Part shown: piece after piece, positions 42,779 through 52,388 of the stretch
How positions within the stretch are numbered: the stretch's first letter is position 1
Layout of the letters: every line of letters starts with the position of its first letter
Origin: Bacteroidales bacterium UBA3834
GTDB lineage: Bacteria; Bacteroidota; Bacteroidia; Bacteroidales; P3
DNA length: 64,000 nt
Direction: 5' to 3'
Assembly: GCA_002392965.1 (NCBI GenBank)
Contig: DGIA01000010.1
Coordinates: 64,366-128,365 of the forward strand
Notes under the pieces: model-generated
The model's input: the letters and a program-made list of their open reading frames with translations, nothing else
The model's database searches: none
What the model was told of the DNA's origin: nothing
Made by a program: the position numbers and the translations under genes

Positions 42779-43489
42779 GTGAAAAGATGCTATATTATAG
42801 TGTCCTTTTTGCTCATTGTTTTTCACTTGTCGTCTAATACCGTTCAAGCACAGGTACGCACCCGCGGCATCGATGTGTCTAAATTCCAGGGTACTGTGAA
42901 CTGGACCAAGGTGGCCAAGGATTCGACCATAAAGTTTGTCTATATCCGCGCTACAGAAGGCACTTCGATACAGGATGCCTACTACAAGACCAACCTTACC
43001 AAGGCCAAGAAGGCAGGCCTGCTGGTGGGTAGTTATCATGTCTATAGCAGCAAAACCACGGCTTACCAACAGATGGCCAACATGCGTAAGATGGTGAAGA
43101 AGAGTGAACAAGATCTTGTTCCTGTGCTTGATATCGAAGGACATCATTCAGGACGTCTCTATATGGAGCGTGTCGATAAACTGCTGGAGCTTATGGAGCG
43201 GGAGTATGGTGTGAAGCCGATGATTTACACTTCCGAGAAGGTCTATAAAACCCATTTTGCGATAAAGAAATATTCCAAGTATCATATCTTCATCGCCAAT
43301 TACCGAGGGTATCCTACCACACGTTTTACCTTGTGGCAATATACCGAAAAGGGGCATTGCAATGGAATCTCAGGTTTTGTGGATTTCAACCGTTTCCACC
43401 GCAACCACAGCCTCAGTGACATCAAAATGCCGAAGCCTAAGAAGAAAACTGCAGCTACGGATAGCACTGCCACTACAGCGGGAAAATAA
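42779..43489 (+). CDS. GH25 lysozyme-like muramidase, exported
   Basis: 236 residues from GTG at 42779, preceded by GAGAGG at good spacing and giving a proper signal peptide (VKRCYIIVSFLLIVFHLSS...VQAQ). In-frame ATGs at 42725 and 42737 lie inside the RNase gene and would give an unusually long basic leader; the start is uncertain. GH25 marks: GIDVSKFQGTVNW (catalytic Asp), FVYIRATEGTS, VPVLDIEGHH (Asp-x-Glu), then IANYRG and LWQYTEKG near the end. It cleaves the MurNAc-GlcNAc bond of peptidoglycan. The C-terminus is Lys/Thr-rich. Confidence 0.88.
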   Translation: MKRCYIIVSFLLIVFHLSSNTVQAQVRTRGIDVSKFQGTVNWTKVAKDSTIKFVYIRATEGTSIQDAYYKTNLTKAKKAGLLVGSYHVYSSKTTAYQQMANMRKMVKKSEQDLVPVLDIEGHHSGRLYMERVDKLLELMEREYGVKPMIYTSEKVYKTHFAIKKYSKYHIFIANYRGYPTTRFTLWQYTEKGHCNGISGFVDFNRFHRNHSLSDIKMPKPKKKTAATDSTATTAGK

Positions 43490-43698
43490 AGAAGGTCGGC
43501 CTTAAGGATGGTTGTTTGAGACGAGCTTTTTGAGGTTGAAATGATGTTATTCTCGGCATTATGAATGTCTGGAATGAGTTTAAGTGTTATGTTAATTCTG
43601 CTGATTTCAAGCTGACGCCAACACTTCAAAATGGAGTGTATTTGAGGTGTTTTTGTGAAATTGGATTACTTTTTTGTTTAGTATTGTAAAAAAAGTTG

Positions 43699-43707
43699 TA
43701 TTTTTGC
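43699..43707 (+). promoter_or_regulatory. -7 promoter element for kamD
   Basis: TATTTTTGC in the context AAAAAAGTTGTATTTTTGCA, the same 20 bases as the promoter at 22057. Leader about 46 bases. No cobalamin riboswitch is visible in the 266-base gap. Confidence 0.7.
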
Positions 43708-43755
43708 AGTTCCAAATTATGGTGCAAAAACGATAAACTAACAATACGAATTACA

Positions 43756-45312
43756 ATGCAGAAAAGTAAAGTAGGACTTGATTTTACGGAAGTTGAGCAT
43801 GCTCGTTCGGTGGCAAAAAAGATTGCCGGACAGGTGCAGGACTTCGTGGAAGACTACACTACCGTGGCTGTGGAGCGTACATTGTGCCGCTTCCTCGGCA
43901 TCGACGGTGTTGATGAAAACGAGGTTCCCATGCCCAATGTTGTGGTGGAAGAGTTGAAGAGCAAAGGATTGCTCGGCGAAGGAGTGATGTTTTATGTGGG
44001 CAACGCGATGGTGGAAACCGGCAAGAATCCGCAGGAAATAGCGGAGGCCATCGCTGTTGGTAAGCTGGATATCACCAAGCTGCCTGTCCATTCGAAAGCA
44101 GAGATTGACAAGGCTTTGCAGCCGGTGATTGAGAAGACCATAGAGCGAGTGAGGGGAAACCGACTGCGTCGAGAGAAATACATTGAGACTATCGGCGAGG
44201 GCTCCAAGCCCTATCTCTACATCATTGTCGCTACAGGCAACATCTATGAGGATGTGGTGCAGGCCCAAGCCGGTGCCCGTCAAGGTGCCGACATTATCGC
44301 CGTCATACGCACCACGGGTCAGTCGCTGCTTGATTACGTGCCCTATGGTGCCACCACCGAAGGCTTTGGCGGCACTTTCGCTACTCAGGAAAACTTCCGC
44401 ATCATGCGCAAGGCTCTTGATGAGGTCGGCGAGGAGGTGGGACGCTACATCCGCCTCTGCAACTACTGCTCGGGTCTTTGCATGCCGGAAATCGCCGCCA
44501 TGGGTGCACTCGAAGGCCTCGACGTGATGCTCAACGATGCACTCTACGGCATCCTGTTCCGCGACATCAACATGCAGCGTACGCTGATTGACCAATATTT
44601 CAGCCGCATAATCAATGGATTTGCGGGTGTGATTATCAATACCGGTGAGGATAACTACCTGACCACCGCCGATGCCTATGAAGAGGCTCATACGGTGTTG
44701 GCATCGGACTTCATCAACGAGCAGTTGGCCTTTATGGCAGGTCTTCCCAGCGAACAGCAGGGGCTTGGCCATGCCTTTGAAATGGATCCTATGCTCGAGA
44801 ACGGGTTCCTTTACGAGCTGGCACAGGCTCAGATGCTGCGTGAGATATTCCCCAACGCACCGCTGAAATACATGCCGCCTACCAAGTTTATGACCGGCAA
44901 TATCTTCCGCGGACATATTCAGGATGCATTGTTCAATATCATTGGTCAGTGGACCCATCAGGGACTGCAGCTGCTGGGTATGCCCACCGAGGCTATCCAC
45001 ACCCCCTTCATGAGTGACCGTTATTTGAGTATCGAAAACGCTAAGTATATCTTCAACAACATGAAGGATATCGGCGAGGAGGTGGAGTTCAAGGATGGCG
45101 GCATCATCAAGAACCGTGCACAGAAAGTGTTGCACGACGCCACCAAGCTGCTTGAAGCCATGGAGAGCGAAGGCCTATTCACCGCACTGGAGAAGGGTAT
45201 TTTCGCCAATGTGAAGCGTCCGAAGAATGGAGGCAAAGGCCTCGACGGTGTCACTCTTAAGGGTGAGCATTATTTTAACCCGTTTGTTGAACTTATGAAA
45301 GGAAGGAAATAA
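43756..45312 (+). CDS. kamD: D-lysine 5,6-aminomutase alpha subunit KamD
   Basis: 518 residues from the ATG at 43756 (MQKSKVGLDFTEVEHARSVA); a longer frame from 43696 starts before the promoter. KamD forms the PLP-binding TIM-barrel subunit that, with KamE and adenosylcobalamin, moves the terminal amino group of lysine or beta-lysine by one carbon. Family segments: PYLYIIVATGNIYEDVVQA, IRTTGQSLLDYVPYG, LCNYCSGLCMPEIAAMGA, DALYGILFRDINMQRT and MTGNIFRGHIQDALF. kamE follows two bases later. Part of anaerobic lysine fermentation to butyrate and acetate. Confidence 0.95.
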   Translation: MQKSKVGLDFTEVEHARSVAKKIAGQVQDFVEDYTTVAVERTLCRFLGIDGVDENEVPMPNVVVEELKSKGLLGEGVMFYVGNAMVETGKNPQEIAEAIAVGKLDITKLPVHSKAEIDKALQPVIEKTIERVRGNRLRREKYIETIGEGSKPYLYIIVATGNIYEDVVQAQAGARQGADIIAVIRTTGQSLLDYVPYGATTEGFGGTFATQENFRIMRKALDEVGEEVGRYIRLCNYCSGLCMPEIAAMGALEGLDVMLNDALYGILFRDINMQRTLIDQYFSRIINGFAGVIINTGEDNYLTTADAYEEAHTVLASDFINEQLAFMAGLPSEQQGLGHAFEMDPMLENGFLYELAQAQMLREIFPNAPLKYMPPTKFMTGNIFRGHIQDALFNIIGQWTHQGLQLLGMPTEAIHTPFMSDRYLSIENAKYIFNNMKDIGEEVEFKDGGIIKNRAQKVLHDATKLLEAMESEGLFTALEKGIFANVKRPKNGGKGLDGVTLKGEHYFNPFVELMKGRK

Positions 45313-45314
45313 AG

Positions 45315-46103
45315 ATGAGCGAAGGATTGTATTCGATGGAGGCAAAGGACTATGACAAAACCCTTGACCTCACCAAGATAAAGCCGTATGGCGACACTAT
45401 GAACGACGGTAAGGTGCAGTTGAGCTTCACCCTGCCGGTGCCTGCGGGTGCAGAAGCCGAAGAGGCAGCCAAGCAGTTGCTGAAAAAAATGGGTTTCGAA
45501 AATCCCCTGGTTGTCTATCAGAAGGAACTGACAGCAGGCTTCTGTTTCATGAACTGTTACGGTTCACTGACCCATACTGTGGATTATACCAGCATTCATG
45601 TGCCCAAAGTGGAATCGACTACTATGGATATGCATGAGTGTGACGAATATATCCGTGAGCACATAGGCCGAAAGATAGTTATTGTTGGAGCCTCGACGGG
45701 TACCGATGCCCACACGGTGGGTATCGATGCCATTATGAACATGAAAGGTTATGCCGGCCACTATGGGCTGGAGCGCTATGACATGATTGACGCCTACAAT
45801 CTCGGCAGCCAGGTTCCCAATGAGGAGTTTATCGCCAAGGGTATCGAGCTGCATGCTGATGCCTTGATAGTCAGTCAGACCGTTACCCAGAAAGATGTTC
45901 ATATCAAGAACCTCACCGAGTTGGTTGAGATGCTTGAAGCTGAAGGTCTGCGAGACAAGGTAATTCTCATCTGCGGAGGTCCCCGTATCAGCCATGAGCT
46001 GGCTAAGGAACTGGGATATGATGCAGGTTTCGGCCCCAATACTTTTGCCGATGACGAGGCTTCATACATTGCCCAGGAAATGGTTGCACGCGGCTGGAAA
46101 TAA
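45315..46103 (+). CDS. kamE: D-lysine 5,6-aminomutase beta subunit KamE
   Basis: 262 residues, the same length as characterised KamE. A short N-terminal dimerisation region precedes a Rossmann-like cobalamin-binding domain. The base-off/His-on signature DxHxxG is seen as DAHTVGIDAIMNMKG, with the later LIVSQTV and LICGGPRISHELAKELG strands around the corrin tail. Tightly coupled to kamD (two-base gap). The other lysine fermentation genes (kamA, kdd, kce, kal, reactivase) are not in this window. Confidence 0.95.
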   Translation: MSEGLYSMEAKDYDKTLDLTKIKPYGDTMNDGKVQLSFTLPVPAGAEAEEAAKQLLKKMGFENPLVVYQKELTAGFCFMNCYGSLTHTVDYTSIHVPKVESTTMDMHECDEYIREHIGRKIVIVGASTGTDAHTVGIDAIMNMKGYAGHYGLERYDMIDAYNLGSQVPNEEFIAKGIELHADALIVSQTVTQKDVHIKNLTELVEMLEAEGLRDKVILICGGPRISHELAKELGYDAGFGPNTFADDEASYIAQEMVARGWK

Positions 46104-46160
46104 GGCTGCTGTAACGGCATTTAATCTGATAACAAGACAACGTAATAAACAACTATAACA

Positions 46161-46820
46161 ATGGAAAAAGAACAAATTAAACCCTTTATTGCCAAACGTG
46201 CGGCTCAGGAATTGCACGACGGCGATGTCGTCAACCTTGGTATCGGTCTTCCGACCTTGATTCCCAACTATCTGCCAGCCGGCGTGAAAGTCGTGCTTCA
46301 GAGTGAGAACGGCATGATTGGCATGGGACCCACCCCCGAAGAAGGTAAGGAAGACCCCTGGTTTATTAACGCGGGTGGTGGATTTGTGACACCGGTCGAG
46401 GGAGCTTCGACTTTTGACAGTGCCACTTCTTTCGGCATTATCCGTGGCGGTCACGTTGATGTGAGTGTTCTTGGCGCCATGCAGGTGGATGAAGAGGGTG
46501 ACTTGGCCAATTGGATGATTCCTGGCAAGAAAACCCCTGGTATGGGTGGCGCCATGGACCTTCTGGTGGGTGCTAAAAAGGTTATCCTTGCCATGGAACA
46601 TACCGCCAAGGGCAATCCCAAGATCTTGAAAAAATGCACGCTGCCTTTGACTGCCAAAGGACAGGTGAATATGATTATCACGGAGATGGGTGTCATGGAA
46701 ATTACCCCCAAGGGTATTGTTCTAACCGAAATCAATCCCGAGTTCACCGTCGAACAGGTGCAAGCTGCCACTGAGGCAACGCTGATTATCAGCCCTGATT
46801 TGAAAAAGATGAATGCTTGA
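46161..46820 (+). CDS. atoA: 3-oxoacid CoA-transferase beta subunit (AtoA/ScoB type)
   Basis: 219 residues, full length for the small CoA-transferase subunit. The catalytic glutamate is in LQSENGMIGMG (about residue 52). GGGFVTPVEGASTFDSATSFG, RGGHVDVSVLGAMQVDEEGDLANWMIPGK and MGGAMDLLVGAKKVI are typical. It moves CoA between acetate or butyrate and acetoacetate-type acids. These enzymes need an alpha subunit, normally encoded next door, but the flanking genes are kamE and an outer-membrane protein. In lysine fermentation the transferase acts late; co-location with kamDE supports that role. Confidence 0.93.
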   Translation: MEKEQIKPFIAKRAAQELHDGDVVNLGIGLPTLIPNYLPAGVKVVLQSENGMIGMGPTPEEGKEDPWFINAGGGFVTPVEGASTFDSATSFGIIRGGHVDVSVLGAMQVDEEGDLANWMIPGKKTPGMGGAMDLLVGAKKVILAMEHTAKGNPKILKKCTLPLTAKGQVNMIITEMGVMEITPKGIVLTEINPEFTVEQVQAATEATLIISPDLKKMNA

Positions 46821-46821
46821 T

Positions 46822-47427
46822 ATGAAAAAGATTTTCATGGTTGCTGTTGCACTGCTGTGTCTGTCGGGCACAGCAGTGGCGCAGCGCCACATTGAATTCC
46901 GTTGGCACGGTATTTATCTTGTGGGCGATGTGACCTACGGTATGAATGTGAACCGTGCGGTAGGGGAGGGGTGTATGGTCGGTGATACATTGTCGGCTAT
47001 TATGCCCACATTCACGGCGGGTTACCAGTTCCGTAAGGAAGCAGGTGTCGGCCTGGGTTTCAGTTATGTGGCTGATCCGACAGGTGCCTATACCCAGATG
47101 CCTCTCTTTGTTGAGTTGCGAAGTCATTATTTGCGTAGTCGCCTGACTCCTTATACTGTCATGCAGGTGGGCTACACTTTGCCTCTCGGTTTGTCTTCGC
47201 AGCCCAACCCTATTAGCAACAAGATAGAAGAGGGTGGCCTGTATGTGGGTTTCGAAGTAGGCGGACGTTATGCTATTAGCCGTTCAACGGCCATTGCTGT
47301 TCATGCATCCTACCGTCTTCTGCAGTCGAATAGTGTGATTCGCAGCATGGAAGGGGTTTCTTTGCTGGCAGACCCCGTGGTACTCCATGTGGTGGGTGGC
47401 GGTATGTCATTCTATTTTGGTAATTAA
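46822..47427 (+). CDS. Small outer-membrane beta-barrel protein
   Basis: 201 residues with signal peptide (MKKIFMVAVALLCLSGTAVAQ). Eight or so alternating strands (VGLGFSYV, LTPYTVMQVGYTLPL, LYVGFEVGGRYAI, STAIAVHASYRLL) end in VGGGMSFYFGN, a classical barrel C-terminus with aromatic residues. It starts one base after the atoA stop, so it is on the kamDE message, although a role in lysine use is not evident. Function unknown. Confidence 0.78.
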   Translation: MKKIFMVAVALLCLSGTAVAQRHIEFRWHGIYLVGDVTYGMNVNRAVGEGCMVGDTLSAIMPTFTAGYQFRKEAGVGLGFSYVADPTGAYTQMPLFVELRSHYLRSRLTPYTVMQVGYTLPLGLSSQPNPISNKIEEGGLYVGFEVGGRYAISRSTAIAVHASYRLLQSNSVIRSMEGVSLLADPVVLHVVGGGMSFYFGN

Positions 47428-47429
47428 TC

Positions 47430-49820
47430 ATGTTGGTGCATAGGGGGGCGGCTTTGGGGCTAATGGTCTTGGTTTGTGTTTTCTCCAGCCAGGCCCAGCC
47501 GTGGAGATCCCGTGCCAATGTCGCCGCCTATTATGATGAATCCGCCGTTGAAAAGAGTGGATACAGGAAATCACCCTATTTCCAAGAATTGACAGACCGA
47601 TGGCAGCAGCAGCCAACAGACTCTTCCTTGATTTACATACGTCAGTTGGATGCCGATAAGACATGGAAATACTACCATGTCTTTCTTAATGTTCGCTGTG
47701 GACATGCTGTGCGGGTACTGCTGAACGGGAAAGAAATAGGCTATGGCACCGACTCCCGTCATTGGAATGAATTCCTTCTGGATCAGTACTTGAAATATGG
47801 CAAGCCCAACGAACTCACTATTGAAGCCTTGAAAAAGCCGCGAAGTGCTTTGTTGGAGGACACATCTCTTTCAGTCGGGTTGAACGGCGAGCCTTTTCTG
47901 CTTTTCAAGAACGATCCCAATATTTCTGATTTTACCATCCAGACGGATTACAATTCTACTACTACTGAAGGTGTTTTTACTCTTTCTGCCAATGTTTTTT
48001 GTGGTCGGAAGAAAGGAAAATACTATGTCGAGGTTCTCCTTTGGGATGCCAAAGGCCATGAATTCGACCGCATGGGGCGATGGGTGGTCTTCAAAGGGAA
48101 GGATGAGGAAGTCTTGGAAATCAGCCGTTCATGGGCGGGTGTGGAACCATGGACAGCAGATACTCCGGTGCTCTACACTGCTGTCATCCGTCTTCGCAAC
48201 GAGAAAATGGAAGAAGAAGAACTTGTTGGTGCCCGTTTTGGTTTCCGGCGAGTCGAAGTGAAGGACGGATTGCTTCAGGTCAACGGAACGCCAGTCATGC
48301 TCAAGGGGGTTACATACGGTATTGAACATACCGAGGGCATGGCTTCAAGGGAACGAATGCAGCGTGATGTCATTGAAATGAAGAATCATAATGTCAATGC
48401 CGTCCATACCGCCCGTTTCTCACCTATGGATCCTTGGTTCTATGAACTTTGCGATAGCTACGGTCTCTATGTTATCTGCGATGCCAATCTCTTGCCCTTG
48501 TCAGAACGGCACCATGCCGTCGCCACCGATCGCGATTTTATTCCCCTCTTCGAACAGCAGGTAGAACACCTCTATGGAAAATACAAAAACCACACCAGCA
48601 TTATTGCCTGGTCGTTAGGTAATTCGCTCGACAACGGTGTGTGTATGAATGCAGCCTACAGGCACTTGAAAACCATTGACAAAACTCGTCCTGTCATCTT
48701 TTCCGGTGCAGGTCATTCTGAATCAACCGATGTTATCGCCCTGCGCTATCCCGACCTCCGTAGCCTTCAGCAATCGCTTTCCAATCCTGGTACCCGTCCG
48801 TTATTGATGCTCTCTTCCGTCGATTCGGCTCGATTTTCCCGTTTGAGTGCTCTTTGGCAAATGGTTATAGACCGCTACCAACTGCAAGGCGGATTTGTCG
48901 ATTCATGGCCGTTATCTACAGAACAATGGTCTGTGTTACACCAACTCTATAGCCCCTTTGAGGTTCGTAAATCTAAGATTTCCAACGATGAAGCTGAATT
49001 TATCGTCACCAATCGTTGCGATTTTTCCAGTCTCAGTCGCTATTCGTTGGAATACAATATCTTCACCACCCATAACCCCGCTGTTGCGGGTGGCGATCTT
49101 CCTCTTGCGCTCTCCCCTGGAGAAAGCGACAAAATCACCCTTCGAATCCCGCCTTTCACCTTGCAACCCGATGAAGAGGTTTATGTTCGTTTTTCCCTAA
49201 ATCATCGTCTTAAACCTGGTGAGATTGCCAAACCCCGTGAGGCTGGTAGCCGCCTGTTCAAGCTTTCTCCTGAGAAAACCCAAGACCCTGTTCTTGCCGA
49301 TACGGTCGCGGACACACTGCACCCAGCACACGTCGCTCCTCGTGCATCCCGGAACACAGCCATCCGTTCCATCTCGCTTTCACGCAAACCCAACACACCA
49401 TACAACATTGGTGCCGACACGATACTCTTTGACGGCAGTAAAGGTGTCATTGACGACCTTTCGCATGGTTGGCTCGGTTTTTCCGGCAATCCGCCATCCT
49501 TCCATGTTACCCTTGCAGACACGCTCAATGTCAGCAAGCTAACCCTTCGATTTGCACATACTCCGCTCTCCTGGGCCTTTGCACCAGTGAGCGTTTCTAT
49601 AGTTCTCCCCACCGACACCATCAACTTCAAGACTCCGTTTGATCCGGCACTTGAGCAGGAGAACGAACCTCGTGTGGCCGAACTGCAGATTCCCATAGAG
49701 AAAAGTGGTATCACCCACTTCGAAATCATCCCTCACTCATTCCCTGCCATACCCGAATGGCACCATGCCAAAGGTCTCAAGCCTTGGCTTCTCATCGATG
49801 AAATAGAGATAAGCGAATAG
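47430..49820 (+). CDS. GH2 beta-galactosidase-like protein lacking both catalytic glutamates
   Basis: 796 residues with N-terminal signal (to SSQAQ, about 23). Jelly-roll (about 75-165), Ig-like (165-270) and TIM-barrel (275-500) domains follow the GH2 order, and GARFGFRRVEVKDGLLQVNG leads into the barrel as in active enzymes. At the acid/base site the usual GNE reads SLGNS (Ser399). At the nucleophile the usual CEY reads LSS (462 is Ser), in the well-conserved context LLMLSSVDSARFS...LQGGF. DEAN before them is CDAN. It therefore should not hydrolyse glycosides and may bind glycans instead. It starts 2 bases after the barrel protein stop. Confidence 0.85.
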   Translation: MLVHRGAALGLMVLVCVFSSQAQPWRSRANVAAYYDESAVEKSGYRKSPYFQELTDRWQQQPTDSSLIYIRQLDADKTWKYYHVFLNVRCGHAVRVLLNGKEIGYGTDSRHWNEFLLDQYLKYGKPNELTIEALKKPRSALLEDTSLSVGLNGEPFLLFKNDPNISDFTIQTDYNSTTTEGVFTLSANVFCGRKKGKYYVEVLLWDAKGHEFDRMGRWVVFKGKDEEVLEISRSWAGVEPWTADTPVLYTAVIRLRNEKMEEEELVGARFGFRRVEVKDGLLQVNGTPVMLKGVTYGIEHTEGMASRERMQRDVIEMKNHNVNAVHTARFSPMDPWFYELCDSYGLYVICDANLLPLSERHHAVATDRDFIPLFEQQVEHLYGKYKNHTSIIAWSLGNSLDNGVCMNAAYRHLKTIDKTRPVIFSGAGHSESTDVIALRYPDLRSLQQSLSNPGTRPLLMLSSVDSARFSRLSALWQMVIDRYQLQGGFVDSWPLSTEQWSVLHQLYSPFEVRKSKISNDEAEFIVTNRCDFSSLSRYSLEYNIFTTHNPAVAGGDLPLALSPGESDKITLRIPPFTLQPDEEVYVRFSLNHRLKPGEIAKPREAGSRLFKLSPEKTQDPVLADTVADTLHPAHVAPRASRNTAIRSISLSRKPNTPYNIGADTILFDGSKGVIDDLSHGWLGFSGNPPSFHVTLADTLNVSKLTLRFAHTPLSWAFAPVSVSIVLPTDTINFKTPFDPALEQENEPRVAELQIPIEKSGITHFEIIPHSFPAIPEWHHAKGLKPWLLIDEIEISE

Positions 49821-49822
49821 TA

Positions 49823-50815
49823 ATGAAAAAGATAATTTCAATTTTCAATTTCCAATTCTTCATTCTTGCGGTAGGTCTGCTGCTTACCTCCTGTGAGGTT
49901 GATTTCTCCCCCAATGCCGCTTGGAAGGAGGTTCCCGTTGTTCATTGCCTGCTCGATCAAGACGACGACACCACATGGGTCCGTGTTGAGAAATGCTTCC
50001 TCGGTGAAGGCAATATCTATACCTATGGTGCCGTCAGCGATTCGATTAACTACCCGAAGGATTCTATTATTGTCCGCTTGTTGGCTTTCGATTATTGGGG
50101 ACGTTGCGATACCATTCCTTTTACTTACACCATTACCTCGCGTCGTGATGGACAGTTCGCGTCAGTCAACCAGCCTCTTTATTATTCTACCGAGAGTCTA
50201 GACGGCAACAAGAGCTACCAGCTCGAAGTCCTCCATGCCTCCTCGGGGCGCATTATCGCCTCCACCGATCGAGTACCCCTCATTCGTCAAACTGCCGAAA
50301 AACTCATCCGCGAACCTTCCAACAACGACATCTTCCGATTTGTCGGACGTTATGGATGCCACATGGTGTGGGACGTGATGGAAAACGCCCGTCTCTACCA
50401 GCCTCTTGTGCGCTTCTATTATGCCGAGAATGGAGACACCCTCCACGTGGATCTCAAGTGCGCCTCCATTCCCTCGGGCAACGGCTCCAGCATCCTCTCC
50501 TGCAACTACTCCCGCGACGCCTTCCTCAGCGAACTCTACACCCAGCTCAAGGACGACCCCAACCCCAAGCAATACCTCAAGACCGTCGATATCTTTATTA
50601 CTGCCTGCGACGAGAATCTTAACACCTACCTCACCTCCTTGTCCTCTTCATCCGACAATGGACGTGAGGCATACTCCAACATCCACGGAGGAGTGGGCAT
50701 TTTTGCCGCCCGTCGCACCCATCTCTACCGTAACTATCGCGCCGACTCCAGTATTATCTCCGGCAGCGGTTATGGTTTGGTCTATTACCTCGACTCCCTC
50801 GACATCGGTTTTTAA
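49823..50815 (+). CDS. DUF4249-like lipoprotein
   Basis: 330 residues. Lipoprotein signal ending LLLTSCEV (Cys24). The start of the mature chain (VVHCLLDQDDDTTWVRVEKCFLGEG) and the end (EAYSNIHGGVGIFAARR) match the DUF4249 pattern of Bacteroidota surface lipoproteins, often linked to TonB-dependent receptors. None is adjacent here. It begins two bases after the GH2-like pseudoenzyme, so the two may work together. The signal peptide core IFNFQFFIL is encoded by a 7-bp A/T repeat around 49832-49866. Confidence 0.82.
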   Translation: MKKIISIFNFQFFILAVGLLLTSCEVDFSPNAAWKEVPVVHCLLDQDDDTTWVRVEKCFLGEGNIYTYGAVSDSINYPKDSIIVRLLAFDYWGRCDTIPFTYTITSRRDGQFASVNQPLYYSTESLDGNKSYQLEVLHASSGRIIASTDRVPLIRQTAEKLIREPSNNDIFRFVGRYGCHMVWDVMENARLYQPLVRFYYAENGDTLHVDLKCASIPSGNGSSILSCNYSRDAFLSELYTQLKDDPNPKQYLKTVDIFITACDENLNTYLTSLSSSSDNGREAYSNIHGGVGIFAARRTHLYRNYRADSSIISGSGYGLVYYLDSLDIGF

Positions 50816-50969
50816 ACAGATGTCCGTAACATTCTCCTCTGTCTCTTTTTCGTCTTTCCAATGTCTCAACACCACCAAGTGGTGGTGCTGATGTGGTTTT
50901 GATGTCTCCCCACTGAATCGATTACCCTCTGATATTGTGTATTTTTTCTTGTCATATAAAAAAAATGTG

Positions 50970-50978
50970 TATCTTTGC
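50970..50978 (+). promoter_or_regulatory. -7 promoter element for trigger factor
   Basis: TATCTTTGC with a TTG (ending 50951) 18 bases upstream as possible -33. Leader about 49 bases. Confidence 0.75.
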
Positions 50979-51029
50979 ATTTTATAATAAAAATAAAGAT
51001 AATTAAAAATCAATAAAATACATTAACCA

Positions 51030-52385
51030 ATGAACATCTCAAGAGAGAATTTAAGCGAACTGGAACTCCGTATCAAGGTTGATATCGAGGAAAAAGACTA
51101 CAATGAAAACGTAACCAAACAGCTGAAAGACTATCAAAAGAAGGCTACCGTCCCCGGCTTCCGCAAAGGCATGGCCCCGATGGGACTCATCCAGCGCATG
51201 TACAAGGCCGCCATCGTGAGCGACGCTGTGCAGAATGAGATCAACAGCAGCCTTTTCAAATACATTGATGACGAGAAACTACACATCCTCGGCATGCCTA
51301 TGTCGAATGACGAGATGACCGGCGAGGTGGATTTCGCCAAGCAGCAGTCGTTTACTTTCTATTTCGATGTTGCCGTTGCCCCCGAGTTTGAAATCGACTG
51401 GAGCAAGGTGAATGTGGTGTATAACCAGATCAAGGTGACCTCCAAGGAGGTGGAAGCCGAGATAGAGAACGTGACCAACCGCTACGGCAAGTTCGAGACC
51501 CCCGAGACTGTGGGTAAGGGCGACATCATGTACGGCAAGCTCGTCGAGCTCGACAAGAAGGGCAATGTGAAAGAGGGTGGTGTGGATACCTTCGTGAGCC
51601 TCAACCTGCTCAACCTCAAGGACGAGGCTCTGCTGCCTCTGTTCGAGGGCAAGAAGGCCGAGGAGAAGATTGTCTTCAACCTCTACAAGGCTTTCCCCGT
51701 GGCCGACATCGAGCGCGCCCTGCACATCGACACCGACGCCGCCAAGAAGTTTAAATCCGACGTGGAGCTGACCCTCAGCGGCATCTCCCGCATCATCCCC
51801 CACGACATCGACGAGGACCTCTTCAAGAAGGTGTTCCCCGACCAGAAAATCAAAGATGCCGACGCCTTCACCAAGGCCATGAAGAAGGAGTTCGAGAAGG
51901 CCAATGCCGAGCAGAGCGACTTCCTGTTTGTGAACCAGGTGCGCAAGGCCCTCGTCGAGAACTTCGACAAACCCCTGCCCGAGAACTTCCTCAAACGTTG
52001 GTTCGCCAGCCGTGGTGAGAAAGATATGACCCCCGAGAGCATCGAGGCCGACTGGACGGAGAAATACCTGCCTTCGCTGAAGTGGGAACTCATCGAGAGT
52101 AAGCTCGAGGCCATCCAGCCCGTCGAGCCCACCAACAACCAGATAGTCGATTACATCAAGGACATCCTGCGCCGCAACGACAACAAGGCCGAGGGTGAAA
52201 CCAAGGAGCAAACCGAGGATCGCCTCGAGAAGGCCGCCCGCAGCATCGCCGCCGACCGCAAGAACGTGCAGCAGCTCATCGACCGCCTCTATGCCGAAAA
52301 CCTTGCCAAGCTCTTCAAAGACCAGCTCAAACCCACCGTTGAGAAGGTCTCTGCCAAAGAGTTTGCCGAGCGTGCTCAAAATTAA
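51030..52385 (+). CDS. tig: Trigger factor
   Basis: 451 residues. Ribosome-associated chaperone that meets nascent chains at the exit tunnel. The ribosome-binding tip is VPGFRKGMAP (about residues 41-50, usually GFRKGKAP). A PPIase-like middle region (about 155-245) and a long helical C-terminal arm region (about 250-440) follow. It has its own promoter and is followed three bases later by an outer-membrane protein gene. Confidence 0.94.
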   Translation: MNISRENLSELELRIKVDIEEKDYNENVTKQLKDYQKKATVPGFRKGMAPMGLIQRMYKAAIVSDAVQNEINSSLFKYIDDEKLHILGMPMSNDEMTGEVDFAKQQSFTFYFDVAVAPEFEIDWSKVNVVYNQIKVTSKEVEAEIENVTNRYGKFETPETVGKGDIMYGKLVELDKKGNVKEGGVDTFVSLNLLNLKDEALLPLFEGKKAEEKIVFNLYKAFPVADIERALHIDTDAAKKFKSDVELTLSGISRIIPHDIDEDLFKKVFPDQKIKDADAFTKAMKKEFEKANAEQSDFLFVNQVRKALVENFDKPLPENFLKRWFASRGEKDMTPESIEADWTEKYLPSLKWELIESKLEAIQPVEPTNNQIVDYIKDILRRNDNKAEGETKEQTEDRLEKAARSIAADRKNVQQLIDRLYAENLAKLFKDQLKPTVEKVSAKEFAERAQN

Positions 52386-52388
52386 ACC

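Noticed and set aside
43490..43755. Cobalamin riboswitch before kamD
   Set aside because: No B12-box-like or other recognisable conserved core in the 266-base leader region; only a -7 element and A/T-rich DNA seen.
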